Below, in pieces: positions 16,236-25,181 of a DNA stretch of 64,000 bases (positions are counted from its first letter, which is position 1; each line of letters begins with the position of its first letter). Source of the DNA: Chitinophagaceae bacterium (GTDB lineage Bacteria; Bacteroidota; Bacteroidia; Chitinophagales; Chitinophagaceae); the NCBI GenBank assembly GCA_003168265.1, contig PMSV01000019.1, positions 1-64,000 of the forward strand, read 5' to 3'. A program made the position numbers and the translations under genes. The notes under the pieces were generated by a model, which was not told the DNA's origin, did not search any database, and worked only from the letters and a program-made list of their open reading frames with translations.

Positions 16236-17618
16236 ATGCCAGAAACAACTTCGTTTTACCGGGGTGGTACAAAGGTTGTGGAGGGAAGAACCCTAGGCGG
16301 CATCTTAGTAGATCTCTTAGATGTTTCGCTATATAAAAATATTAAATTAAAATCTCAAAAAACTACAAAGAAGGACCTGATTTTTGCGAGCAATGAGGAT
16401 TTTTGGAAACATATTCTAAAAAATAAAGCTTTTATAGGGCAATACATTACCCTATCCAATTTTTGTTTGACTGAATGGTTGCCTATGTCCCCCGGACTGT
16501 TTTATACTGAAAATGCTTGGATGTTCAGAGCAGAGGCAAAAAAGTTTGTGGTCAGCAAATCTCCGCAGACTGCAAGTCGTATATACCTTGATTTATCAAT
16601 TGGCAGCAGATACTTCACTGACAGAAAACCTAGGTCAAAAGATGGTTTCATTGAATTGGACCCGAGGGGAAAAGTAAGTATGGTTCTAGGTGGCATAGGA
16701 TCTCTAAGGTTGGCCCCAAAAAAGCTGTTTGATGATGAACGGGTGTTCTTGATGGGGGCTTCATCTAATGGAGTATGTCATGAAGGAGTGCCCGTGATAT
16801 TGCCGTCTGTCCTTTACAACACGTTCATTTCAGAGCTCAAGGAAAACTGCGGGTTGCGTTGCAAACTTGTAGGTAAATTATGCATACTTCCAACAGACGG
16901 TCTTCCAATTAAATATAATAGAACGATATCAAAATATTGCTTGTTTGTTGAACAAATAAAAAATCAAACGAGATGTAGTGAGGAAGACATATTAGTAAGC
17001 ATAGCAATTACATACTCCACTAGCCCCAAACATTTGAAGAACAAACAATGGTCTTTTGTTACCTTTAATCCCCATAGGAGCGACCGTCAATTAATATATT
17101 CTGTGGAATGGCTTTATGATTACGCTAAAAGATATTCTGGAGTTAAAGATCCATTCATTCTTGGTGATTTTGATGAATACAAGCAACATTTTGAGAAAAT
17201 TGATTTTTCTTTAAAAGATATTGCTAATGGCAAAATTGATTTTGCAAAGCTGGCTCAATACGGAAGTTTTCTAGATTTTAAAATAATAAATATCATGGGA
17301 GACAATTTTGAAAATATTTCTGGGACGATAATTAATCGTTCAATAGTTACCAACTCTTTAAATAAAATCTCACATCAACTTGATGATGAATCCGCGGATC
17401 TATTAAAAAAAATCACCCAAGAGGTTGAGAAATCTGGCAATAACGATGCTAAAGATAATATGGAAGAATTTCATAGAGAGATTCAGAAACCCGAGCCTAA
17501 AAAAAGTTTACTAAAATCTTTTTGGACTGGAGTAGTTACTGCAGTTCCAGCATTGATTTCGAATGCTGACAAAGTACTTAGCATAATTGAAAAAGTAGGG
17601 ACTATTATACCTCATTGA
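16236..17618 (+). CDS. Hypothetical 460-residue protein with a modular C-terminus
   Basis: Residues 1-280 form a mixed alpha/beta part rich in Cys/Lys that I do not recognise; it opens with an Arg/Gly stretch, SFYRGGTKVVEGRTLGG. Residues about 345-400 contain GDNFENISGTIINRS and a helix with DDESADLLKKI. Residues 410-460 hold PEPKK and a short hydrophobic stretch (SFWTGVVTAVPALI) then a final amphipathic helix. This C-terminal block looks like a separable adaptor module of the kind found at the ends of varied bacterial conflict proteins; that is an impression, not a match. It is preceded by the repeated promoter-like core, single gene, plus strand. Confidence 0.5.
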   Translation: MPETTSFYRGGTKVVEGRTLGGILVDLLDVSLYKNIKLKSQKTTKKDLIFASNEDFWKHILKNKAFIGQYITLSNFCLTEWLPMSPGLFYTENAWMFRAEAKKFVVSKSPQTASRIYLDLSIGSRYFTDRKPRSKDGFIELDPRGKVSMVLGGIGSLRLAPKKLFDDERVFLMGASSNGVCHEGVPVILPSVLYNTFISELKENCGLRCKLVGKLCILPTDGLPIKYNRTISKYCLFVEQIKNQTRCSEEDILVSIAITYSTSPKHLKNKQWSFVTFNPHRSDRQLIYSVEWLYDYAKRYSGVKDPFILGDFDEYKQHFEKIDFSLKDIANGKIDFAKLAQYGSFLDFKIINIMGDNFENISGTIINRSIVTNSLNKISHQLDDESADLLKKITQEVEKSGNNDAKDNMEEFHREIQKPEPKKSLLKSFWTGVVTAVPALISNADKVLSIIEKVGTIIPH

Positions 17619-17637
17619 TCTTAATAATCAGTCAAAA

Positions 17638-18270
17638 TTATCTATACCATTTCCTGAGCTTGTCATCTAAGTCTCGGGTAAAAGGATTCAGGGTTTCGCC
17701 GAAATCGATCATCCCCTCGAACTCGGCACGATCAACGAGCTGTTCGCGGTAACGGTTGACAAATCCTGCCGCTAAGCCAATGGAGACAGTGTGCACTCCT
17801 TTGCCAATGATATGCTCGACATCGTGCACATAAAAAAAGTTGCTGCCTAATCTTCCCTGCAAAAAGTAAAATGAAAATTTTTCATGCAAGCGCGGCGTGG
17901 ACATCAGCCATATCGTGATAAAAGCATAACTGTCATAATACCTGAAATGCATTTCGTGCCTCGTGCCTTCTGTTTTGAACAGTTCAGGTTGCTCTTCATT
18001 CAGCAGGAGTATGTCCTCATAGATTTGCGTGATCCATTTAGTGACCTTGACTGTGTCCGCGCCGAATGCCTTCGCGATATTTTTTATGCTGATCTCTTTT
18101 TCGCCTTTCAGAAAATCCTTATCGAGCAGCCATTTCAAAAATGGAGTGTAAGCATTTTCTTTTTGTTCCAATAATATTTTACTCCATTGCGGCATGCTAG
18201 AAAGGCTAAAGAAAATTTCTTTCGTAGCAGGCTTGTGGATGATTTTTTTGGTTTCGATTTTTCTTGACAT
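17638..18270 (-). CDS. Hypothetical mobilome protein with HTH
   Basis: A 210-residue protein. Residues about 55-85 (EISIKNIAKAFGADTVKVTKWI) look like a helix-turn-helix. The middle is rich in aromatic residues (FRYYDSYAFITIW) and the end is charged. I associate this type with Bacteroidota mobile regions but know no function. It converges with the plus-strand 460-residue gene, the stop codons being about 20 bp apart. Confidence 0.5.
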   Translation of the reverse strand: MSRKIETKKIIHKPATKEIFFSLSSMPQWSKILLEQKENAYTPFLKWLLDKDFLKGEKEISIKNIAKAFGADTVKVTKWITQIYEDILLLNEEQPELFKTEGTRHEMHFRYYDSYAFITIWLMSTPRLHEKFSFYFLQGRLGSNFFYVHDVEHIIGKGVHTVSIGLAAGFVNRYREQLVDRAEFEGMIDFGETLNPFTRDLDDKLRKWYR

Positions 18271-18317
18271 GATGCTTAGAATATTTTCTTAAGAAGGTAA
18301 TCAAAATAGCAAAGTGA

Positions 18318-18332
18318 ACCTAACGGTTAGGC
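18318..18332 (+). other. Back-to-back attC outer boxes (minimal site-like palindrome)
   Basis: ACCTAAC, one base, GTTAGGC: both match the integron outer-box consensus sequences (RYYYAAC and GTTRRRY) and are complementary over six bases, but no variable stem lies between them. It could be the scar of a collapsed attC or chance. Confidence 0.25.
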
Positions 18333-18389
18333 ACATGGCATAAACCTAAAATATCAAACTAAAAATACCATTATACAATGCAACGCGCT

Positions 18390-18513
18390 GTATTTGCGCT
18401 GCCCAATATATCCCGCGCAAATATTATCCGACAATTGAACAACAGAAAGATAAAAAAATATCCGCGGTTTCAACTGGGCAAAAAGTCGCGTATATTTATA
18501 AGTTGTGTGCAAT
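18390..18513 (+). repeat. Diverged 125-bp repeat, copy 2
   Basis: Pairs with 9693-9817, nearly collinear, roughly two thirds identical by eye. It ends in TTGTGTGCAAT 36 bases before the helicase ATG, so here the element appears to work as a promoter/leader. Confidence 0.55.
18478..18499 (+). promoter_or_regulatory. Promoter-like core GCAAA...TATATTTAT, copy 2
   Basis: GCAAAAAGTCGCG followed by TATATTTAT, ending about 50 bases before the helicase start. The second box resembles the Bacteroidota minus-7 element. Confidence 0.4.
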
Positions 18514-18549
18514 CCTGACACGACCGACACTTCAAGACGGACATTATAA

Positions 18550-21198
18550 ATGAAAAATACAGTCACCTTTTTGATTGCCATTGGAGCTTTTATAGTTGGA
18601 CTTGTATATTACTTTTGGGACAAAGGAGAAAAGAGAAAGAAAAAAGAATTTGAAGAGGAATTAATTCGCGAAGAAGAAGCAAGAAAAATCCTGCACGAAT
18701 TTTTCAAGGTTAGGCTTGACAAAATAAAAAATGCAAAAGACGAGTTCGCAAAATATCTAACAAACGAACATGGATATTTCAGTAATTATCAATTGACTGT
18801 TTGGAATAAGCAGTATTCATCTTTATTTAGGGAGATTAAAGACAAAGCTTTTGAATATATCGAACTTAATGGTGATGAAGTTGAGATTATTAAGGCTTTT
18901 ATCAACTACAGTAAAAACCCTACCTCTTTAAGAACTGAATTCAATAAACAGTTCATCCCATATGAATTAAAATCCTACGAGGATTTTTTTAAGAGAATTG
19001 AAAAACATGGGCTTGACAAAGAACAGCAAACCGCAGTTGTAACTGATGATGACAATAACATCGTAATTGCGGGTGCAGGTTCAGGAAAAACAACGACAAT
19101 AGTTGGAAAAGTAAATTATGTAATTGACAGATACAAAATACCACCAACTGAAATCCTGCTCATCTCATTTACAAATAAATCGGCGACAACCCTTGCCCAA
19201 CGGATAAATGCTAAAGGTGTTGAGGCTAAAACGTTTCATAAGTTCGGCAAAGATGTTATCAGCGAGGTAGAAGACAAACAACCGAGCATTTTTGATGAAA
19301 GCCAGTTTAAACCGCTGTTGACAAAGTATTTTAAGGAACTTATCCAAAACCAAAGCTATTTGCAAAATGTAACTACATATTTTACCGACTTTCTCAAACC
19401 TGAGAAACCACAAGATGAGTTTGAAAATCAAGGTGCATATTTTCAATATTTAAAAGACCAAAACTTTGAGACTTATAAGACTAAAGAAATACCATTTAAA
19501 GGAAAAACAACTTTTAAAATGGAAGTTGTAAAAAGTATTGAAGAATGCAAAATCGCAAATTTTTTATTGTTCAATGGGGTCAATTACGAGTACGAATTCC
19601 CATACAAATTCGACACAGCTACGCAGGCACACAGACAATACAAACCAGACTTTACGATAAATCCAAAATCCGACAGCGTTTATCTTGAACATTTTGCAAT
19701 CAACAAAAAAGGAGAAGTCCCCCATTTTTTTGCCAAAACAGAACAAGGCCAAACAATTGAACAAGCAACTAAAGAATATACAGATGGAATAATCTGGAAA
19801 AGAAATCTTCACAAAAACAACGAAACTGCTTTAATTGAAACTTATAGCCACGAGATGCTTGAAGGGGTTTTATTTGTCAATCTTACAAAACATCTAATAG
19901 AGTCGGGTATTCAGCTTTACCCGAAAACACCAGAGGAAATTTGGGAAATAATATCAGAAGTTGCCAAAGATGAAGTAGATAATTTCATCAACCTTTTTCA
20001 AACTTTCATCACGCTCATGAAATCCAACAATTACCAAATTGTTGATGTGATCAATAAGAACAAAACGATAAAAAACAAATTTTATCAACAACGCAATGCG
20101 CTATTCATTGAGATCATTACACCAATATTTGAGAAGTACGAAAAATATTTAGCTGAAAGAAAAGAAATTGATTTCAGCGATATGATCAACAGGGCATCTA
20201 AATACATTGCCAGCAAACAATTCAAGAAAAAATTTAGCTACGTTATCATAGACGAATTTCAAGACATTTCGATAGGCCGTTACCAACTTGTAAAAGCAAT
20301 CAAAGAAAGTAATCCATCTTGTAAACTATTCTGCGTTGGCGATGATTGGCAATCAATTTATAGATTTAGTGGAAGCGATATTGCCCTATTCAAAAATTTT
20401 GAAAACTTCTTTGGGCATACAGTAAAATCAAAAATTGAAACTACTTACCGTTTTCATGATCCATTAATTAGTTTGTCAAGTGATTTCATTCTCAAAAATC
20501 CAAATCAAGGAAAAAAAGAGCTTAAAGGCACAGGAATATCAAAATCAACTAAGCACAAAATTGTTTATTCAATATCGGACAACCAAGATGATACGTATGC
20601 ATTGCGACAAATTTTTGACGACTTACTATTGACGACTGATTTTGCTGAAAAAGAAATTTATGTATTAGGCAGGTATTCATTTGACATTGACAGAATAAAA
20701 AATGAACATGATACATTTCACATTGATAAAACCAATGGAATAGTTAGCTATTTACAAAAGAACGAAAAGGGAGAAACTAAAAAATCAACGGCTCAATTTA
20801 TGACAGTTCACAAAGCGAAAGGGCTTGAAGCCGACATTATTATTGTGTTAAATTGTAATTCAGGGAAACATGGATTCCCTTCTGAAATATCCGATGACCC
20901 TGTATTGAATCTTTTACTTAGCGAGGCTGACCAATTTGAAAACGGAGAAGAAAGACGACTATTTTATGTAGCGATGACAAGGGCAAAGGAAATGGTTTAC
21001 TTTGTTGCCGACAGCTCCTGTAAATCCAAATTCATTACGGAGCTTGAAATAGAAAGCGGCGACAGCAAAATAAAAAAATGCCCAAGGTGTAAAACAGCAG
21101 ACCTAATAAAACGCAGTGGGACAAAGAACGGTAAACCATGGGCTTTTTATGGTTGCTCAAACTTTATGTATGGTTGCTCACACCAAGAGTGGGTTTGA
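18550..21198 (+). CDS. UvrD-family superfamily I helicase with nuclease-like insert and C-terminal zinc ribbon
   Basis: An 882-residue protein. It opens with a hydrophobic segment (residues 4-20) that may anchor it. Helicase motifs follow: I AGAGSGKTT (Lys180), II VIIDEFQD, III GDDWQSIYRFSG, and VI VAMTRAK. Between motifs Ia and II an insert contains KPDF (Asp367) and YLEHF (Glu380), a spacing like PD-(D/E)xK nucleases, although the final Lys is not in place. The last 40 residues form a topoisomerase-type zinc ribbon with CPRC and YGCSN cysteines. This resembles helicase IV. Role would be DNA unwinding in repair or defence. It is a single plus-strand gene behind the repeated promoter-like core. 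Confidence 0.8.
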   Translation: MKNTVTFLIAIGAFIVGLVYYFWDKGEKRKKKEFEEELIREEEARKILHEFFKVRLDKIKNAKDEFAKYLTNEHGYFSNYQLTVWNKQYSSLFREIKDKAFEYIELNGDEVEIIKAFINYSKNPTSLRTEFNKQFIPYELKSYEDFFKRIEKHGLDKEQQTAVVTDDDNNIVIAGAGSGKTTTIVGKVNYVIDRYKIPPTEILLISFTNKSATTLAQRINAKGVEAKTFHKFGKDVISEVEDKQPSIFDESQFKPLLTKYFKELIQNQSYLQNVTTYFTDFLKPEKPQDEFENQGAYFQYLKDQNFETYKTKEIPFKGKTTFKMEVVKSIEECKIANFLLFNGVNYEYEFPYKFDTATQAHRQYKPDFTINPKSDSVYLEHFAINKKGEVPHFFAKTEQGQTIEQATKEYTDGIIWKRNLHKNNETALIETYSHEMLEGVLFVNLTKHLIESGIQLYPKTPEEIWEIISEVAKDEVDNFINLFQTFITLMKSNNYQIVDVINKNKTIKNKFYQQRNALFIEIITPIFEKYEKYLAERKEIDFSDMINRASKYIASKQFKKKFSYVIIDEFQDISIGRYQLVKAIKESNPSCKLFCVGDDWQSIYRFSGSDIALFKNFENFFGHTVKSKIETTYRFHDPLISLSSDFILKNPNQGKKELKGTGISKSTKHKIVYSISDNQDDTYALRQIFDDLLLTTDFAEKEIYVLGRYSFDIDRIKNEHDTFHIDKTNGIVSYLQKNEKGETKKSTAQFMTVHKAKGLEADIIIVLNCNSGKHGFPSEISDDPVLNLLLSEADQFENGEERRLFYVAMTRAKEMVYFVADSSCKSKFITELEIESGDSKIKKCPRCKTADLIKRSGTKNGKPWAFYGCSNFMYGCSHQEWV

Positions 21199-21288
21199 CG
21201 GTGTGACAGACCAGCAGAGGTGGGTGTGCACACAACATGAACTGTGCAAAAAATAAATTTATAGCTTTGCCAAAACAACTCCCAGCCC

Positions 21289-21573
21289 ATGAACCTTTTT
21301 GTAGCAGGACTGCCCTTTGATATGGATGACCATGAGCTCAGGGAGATATTCGAGGATTATGGCAAAGTCAGCTCCGCAAAAATCATTTTAGACAAAGAGA
21401 CCGGGAAGAGCCGCGGCTTTGGCTTCGTGGACATGGCGGAGAGGGAAGCAGCAGAGAATGTCATAAAAAAACTCAATGGCGGCGAGCTGGAGGGCAAGAA
21501 GCTCACCGTGCAAATCGCTGAAGACCGGAAAAAGAACACAAGCGGCCGTCAAAGGACAAAGCCCCGTCGATAA
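21289..21573 (+). CDS. RRM-type RNA-binding protein
   Basis: A 94-residue protein made of one RNA recognition motif. RNP2 is LFVAGLPF at residues 2-9 and RNP1 is KSRGFGFVDM near residue 42, followed by a basic Arg/Lys tail. Single-RRM proteins of this size are abundant in Bacteroidota and cyanobacteria and are linked to RNA chaperoning, often under cold stress. The gene is monocistronic on the plus strand, converging with module gene Z. Confidence 0.9.
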   Translation: MNLFVAGLPFDMDDHELREIFEDYGKVSSAKIILDKETGKSRGFGFVDMAEREAAENVIKKLNGGELEGKKLTVQIAEDRKKNTSGRQRTKPRR

Positions 21574-21637
21574 GGCCTCATTAACGGGCATGCATACCTG
21601 AATAATTAACCTGCCTAGTTTTTGAAAAAAATATTTA

Positions 21638-21973
21638 TCATTCGACGGTGCTCCAGCGGACGATGATCGTTTTTGTTTCCTCCTCCAGGCCGTCGAGGTC
21701 TGCTACATCGATTATTTTTTCTTTCAGTTGTGATGCCAGTGTCGCATCATAGCGCGAGCCGCTCAGCCCGTCATATCGCTGCGCGATATGCTTGTCATGC
21801 TTTTTCACTGCATGGTACAGCTCTCGCCATGCTTCCTGATTCGGCAATTGCTTTTCTCTCCATTTTTTGATGAGCGTTTCTAATTCAACGATGCCCATCT
21901 CGATCTCTTTCTGGAGGCCTTTATCAATGATGGCGCGTGCGGTTTCTTTGTCTTTCCTTGAGAGCTCTGCCAT
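21638..21973 (-). CDS. Module gene Z, copy 2, intact
   Basis: About 111 residues from ATG at 21973; an upstream in-frame start at 22036 is possible but the broken copy at 15631 begins at the equivalent Met. The protein is charged and helical with KHDKHIAQRY in the middle and an acidic C-terminal third ending in RWSTVE. It is almost identical to the nonsense-broken copy at 15296-15631. No function known; typical of mobile regions. Confidence 0.6.
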   Translation of the reverse strand: MAELSRKDKETARAIIDKGLQKEIEMGIVELETLIKKWREKQLPNQEAWRELYHAVKKHDKHIAQRYDGLSGSRYDATLASQLKEKIIDVADLDGLEEETKTIIVRWSTVE

Positions 21974-22077
21974 CGGGTTTAAATTTAGGGTGGTTATTTT
22001 TTCGGCAATAAAATTATGCTTTTGCGTCATAACCAAACTCTATTTTTTCTGCGACTGCCCTTCCGGCTGCATTGAAA

Positions 22078-22317
22078 TCATTGATAAAAAATATCATCGT
22101 CATCAAGCTCCATATAGTCCTTCTTTATCTTCTCGTAAAGGTCATTTTTTGTTTTGGTGTACAGGCTCATTACTTCCTTCCAGTCTTTTTTTCTTTCTGT
22201 GCTCACAAATACAATGAGAAAATGCCTGAGCGTGATCAGCTCAGCCCTGATGCCGAAAAGAAGGTTCAGGGATATTTCGTTGTGCTGTTTCTGTTCCATA
22301 AATGTTTTGGCATGCAA
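22078..22317 (-). CDS. Hypothetical protein (module gene Y, intact)
   Basis: A 79-residue protein (or 73 from an internal Met). The N-terminal two thirds have a hydrophobic helical stretch (LNLLFGIRAELITLRHFLIVFV) and the end is acidic (ELDDDD). It precedes gene Z on the minus strand with a gap of about 105 bp. The other module copy keeps only its last codons at 15697-15750. Function unknown. Confidence 0.5.
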   Translation of the reverse strand: MHAKTFMEQKQHNEISLNLLFGIRAELITLRHFLIVFVSTERKKDWKEVMSLYTKTKNDLYEKIKKDYMELDDDDIFYQ

Positions 22318-22704
22318 ATAAAGAGGTTATCACAATTTTGCCAAAACAACAAAAAAGGATATCCATTGTCGTTAAAATCGCCAACTATTGCGATGCTTTA
22401 TTTTTGGGCTTGTCTTTTTTATTTTTTATTTTCTCGTTGATAGCCAGGGCGGCTTCGAGCATGGAAAAGGGCAGCAGCTAACATGAGTATTTTGGAATAG
22501 CGGGATCATTATTTACAACCGTCAACTATTTTCAGGACGAGCCATGTAATTCTATGGGGTAATATTGGGCTGGCGTAAGTCTTTTGAGCATTTGTTATTA
22601 ACTTCAAATAAATTTTTAAATCGGCGTCAGTCGCCGGCAGACAATTATAAAATGCCAGCACAGCAGCAAGCCCTGACGTTGCGCGCCACTTGAACTCATG
22701 TTTT
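22318..22704. other. Intergenic region holding a gene remnant
   Basis: Apart from the gene X tail (22387-22462) it shows no credible gene. 22600-22690 has cassette-like GC-rich sequence ending in GACGTTGCGCGCC, reminiscent of an attC outer box but not matching the consensus. Confidence 0.4.
22387..22462 (-). pseudogene. Remnant of module gene X, 3-prime end only
   Basis: Nucleotides match the 3-prime part of 15743-16042 (the segment coding for AAWAINQKR-like residues and the Lys-rich tail). Similarity stops abruptly at about 22462, so the start of X is lost here, the reverse of the situation in copy 1 where X is intact and Y is lost. Confidence 0.6.
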
Positions 22705-23268
22705 ATGGAAAAAATGAAATTGATAGCACTTTTATTTCTCTTGACACTAGGGTTAGCATGTTCAAAATCTAATAATCCTCCCTCGAATGCTATTGAGGGG
22801 ACTTGGATATTCACGAATCAAAGCACTTTTTCATACCCATATCCAGAAGTATTAACAAACCCGCTCCCATTTACGGCTACCAGCTCTTCTACTACTGTCG
22901 ACAGCATTAAGATAAGTTTTTACAATAATGGAACTTATACTTTTTCAAATTTCAAATTGCCTATTGACAACGGGACATATGTTATTGCACAAGACAGTTT
23001 TCTAATCATCAAACCAGACACTTCTGGTTTTGTAAAGTACAATTATACTTTGCCGTTAATTTATTCTTTCACTGGACCAAATCCACCCCCACCTCCACCG
23101 CCTTATGCAGGTTTTATTTTTACGAGCGACACAATACTATTTAAAAAATCAGATAACAAGACAATAGCTTTTTCAGGAGTTTGGTTGACTAAGGCTAACA
23201 GCCCTATAATACCGAGCAATGATACAATTATATTGAACCAATGTATCAATTACTTCAAACTACAATGA
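22705..23268 (+). CDS. Lipoprotein, lipocalin-like hypothetical
   Basis: About 187 residues from the ATG at 22705. A signal peptide with lipobox LGLAC gives a lipid-anchored Cys, followed by SKSNN. The mature part is Ser/Thr/Tyr-rich with alternating beta strands, starting IEGTWIF as in Bacteroidota lipocalin-like lipoproteins, and contains a run of seven prolines near residue 130. It likely sits in the outer membrane facing the periplasm or surface. Monocistronic. Confidence 0.65.
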   Translation: MEKMKLIALLFLLTLGLACSKSNNPPSNAIEGTWIFTNQSTFSYPYPEVLTNPLPFTATSSSTTVDSIKISFYNNGTYTFSNFKLPIDNGTYVIAQDSFLIIKPDTSGFVKYNYTLPLIYSFTGPNPPPPPPPYAGFIFTSDTILFKKSDNKTIAFSGVWLTKANSPIIPSNDTIILNQCINYFKLQ

Positions 23269-23337
23269 TAGCAAGAGGCGTGCAACATTAACAGGTTTCA
23301 TTGTCAAATAAATTTATTGACCTTAAATCACTTCTGA

Positions 23338-23739
23338 ATGAGACAAGTTTTATTTTTTTTATTATTGACGTCTTTATGCTCGACAACACACTGTCAAATG
23401 TGGGGCGACAGCAGCTTAAAACATAAGCCATTATTTTATTCTGTAGAGAAAGCGCCAAAATTCCCTGGCGGGCTTAGCGGTTATTATAAATTCCTATCTG
23501 AAAATTTAAAGATGCCAGAGAACGGCTTTTCGCAAAATTCGCATAAACAGGTTGTTGTCAGGATAATAATTGACACAAGCGGCAAAGTGGCATTCTCGGA
23601 AATTGAAAAAGGGCTGAATGAAAATTATAACAATGCCGTTTTAGATGTGACAAAGGTTATGCCTATCTGGGCACCAGCCAGACAAAACAATTATCCAGTG
23701 CCGGTTTCATTATCCTTGCCAATTTTATTCGTTGATTGA
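23338..23739 (+). CDS. TonB C-terminal-domain-like exported protein
   Basis: A 133-residue protein with an N-terminal signal peptide (about 20 residues). The mature part follows the TonB C-terminal fold: KFPGG near residue 41, VVVRIIIDTSGKV, then MPIWAPARQNNYPVPVSLSLPI. There is no N-terminal transmembrane anchor or proline-rich linker, so it is not a full energy transducer; such short proteins are common in Bacteroidota. Role unclear, probably periplasmic. Confidence 0.75.
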   Translation: MRQVLFFLLLTSLCSTTHCQMWGDSSLKHKPLFYSVEKAPKFPGGLSGYYKFLSENLKMPENGFSQNSHKQVVVRIIIDTSGKVAFSEIEKGLNENYNNAVLDVTKVMPIWAPARQNNYPVPVSLSLPILFVD

Positions 23740-23828
23740 ACTATTAATGCAATTACTAAAGCTTACCTATGCTTTCCAACAGTGATGCATATCTGCAAAT
23801 GTTGGATGAAAAATTATCTGCAAAAATA

Positions 23829-23852
23829 AAGCCCTCTTTTTAGGAAGGGCTT
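23829..23852 (-). terminator. Rho-independent terminator for the glycosyltransferase gene
   Basis: Stem AAGCCCT/AGGGCTT with a 10-base loop; on the minus strand it is followed by TATTTTT. Confidence 0.6.
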
Positions 23853-23936
23853 CAAAGATAACGGTAAACACAATTGCGGGTACTCAGGAAGATATACCTA
23901 TTAGCGGTATTTATGACTCGCGCCCATGCCAAAAGT

Positions 23937-25181
23937 TTAACGGAAATAGTCTTCGATCTTATTTATCGTTGAGCCGAGGCCGCCTTCATTGTTTATTTTC
24001 TCTCCTATCTCTGCAACGCTTTTTATCATCTCTGGTGCTTGCGTTTTTCTGATCGCATCTGATAATTTTTCCGTCGTCAATTTTTTGAATGGGATGTGAA
24101 CGCCTAAATTTTTGCCCGCGATTATTTTCCCCCAGAGCGGCTGGTCTGCAAAAATAGAAACGATGATGACAGGTATTCTTGCTTTCAGCGCAGCGGCGAC
24201 CGTGCCGATGCCGCCGTGGATGACCGCTATTTTGCACTGAGGAAAAAGCCATCCGTGGTTTATCTGTTTTATGATAAAAAGCCTTTCGTTGTGCGGCAGA
24301 TCGGGAAGCTGAGACCAGCCCTGGCAAAAAATAAAACGATGATCTGTGCTTGCGAGCAATTCGTTCAAAATATTTGCAAACAATTTCGAATCTGGGATGG
24401 GTATGCTGCCAAAACCAAAATAGATTGGCGGCTCTCCGTTAGTCAACCATGCGATTAATTCAGGATCCGGCTCTTCTGTATCCTTATTTGGCATTGTCAG
24501 AAATCCTGTGATGTCAATATTATCATCCCAATCTCTCGGGCGGTGGATCAGTGACGGGCTGAATGAATACAAGCTCAGTATATTTTGTTCTGATATTTTT
24601 TTAAGAATGGATTTTTTTAACGGCGGCAATCCCAGTGCTGCGCGGTGCTCACGAACTTCTTTCTTGTTCAGCTGCCAGTAGATATAACGGAGAAGCCTAT
24701 ACGTAAAAAGATTGTACCACGGCGCGTCAAAAAAAGCGAAGCCCGCGAACGGGAATTCTTTTGTCGGTTGCGTCGGGAGGCTGAGATTGACGACTGCCCA
24801 TTTCTTTCCCAGCTTTTCAGCGATCGAATAGACCCACGTAAAAGTGAGCGGGCTGGCGATCAGAACGTCAAAGTTCTTGCAGGCCTTCATCATATCCTCG
24901 TTGATCAGCGGCTGCATCTTCCGGCCAATCTTGTTCAGGTGGCGCAAAAAAGAGATCATGTTCCCGGTATTCAGCAATCTGAGCACTCCCGGCGAAGTGA
25001 CCATGGCTTCAAGGTCGCCGTGCAAAGGACACAAATCAACGCGATAGCTTTCCGCAAATGGCCTGAAATTCTCATTGGCGGCCAGCGCAACGTCATGGCC
25101 TCTATCCATCAGCCCCAATGCAAGAGCGATATAGGGCTGCACATCGCCCCTTGACCCGTATGTTATGATCGCGTAACGCAT
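23937..25181 (-). CDS. GT1-family glycosyltransferase (UGT/sterol glucosyltransferase-like)
   Basis: About 414 residues from the ATG at 25181; a longer frame from 25211 would add ten residues before the typical first strand. The N-terminus YGSRGDVQP and the C-terminal donor-binding region HGGIGTVAAAL followed by FADQPLWG match GT1 enzymes of the sterol glucosyltransferase/antibiotic glycosyltransferase type, which move a sugar from a nucleotide donor to a lipid or small aglycone. GT-B fold. It is a single minus-strand gene. Acceptor unknown; glycolipid or detoxification is plausible. Confidence 0.85.
   Translation of the reverse strand: MRYAIITYGSRGDVQPYIALALGLMDRGHDVALAANENFRPFAESYRVDLCPLHGDLEAMVTSPGVLRLLNTGNMISFLRHLNKIGRKMQPLINEDMMKACKNFDVLIASPLTFTWVYSIAEKLGKKWAVVNLSLPTQPTKEFPFAGFAFFDAPWYNLFTYRLLRYIYWQLNKKEVREHRAALGLPPLKKSILKKISEQNILSLYSFSPSLIHRPRDWDDNIDITGFLTMPNKDTEEPDPELIAWLTNGEPPIYFGFGSIPIPDSKLFANILNELLASTDHRFIFCQGWSQLPDLPHNERLFIIKQINHGWLFPQCKIAVIHGGIGTVAAALKARIPVIIVSIFADQPLWGKIIAGKNLGVHIPFKKLTTEKLSDAIRKTQAPEMIKSVAEIGEKINNEGGLGSTINKIEDYFR

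Noticed and set aside
16060-16296. 78-codon plus-strand frame before the 460-residue gene
   Set aside because: It covers the promoter-like core and overlaps the better gene in another frame; composition is not protein-like.
22509-22814. 101-codon minus-strand frame
   Set aside because: It is antisense to the lipoprotein signal peptide, which is well supported.
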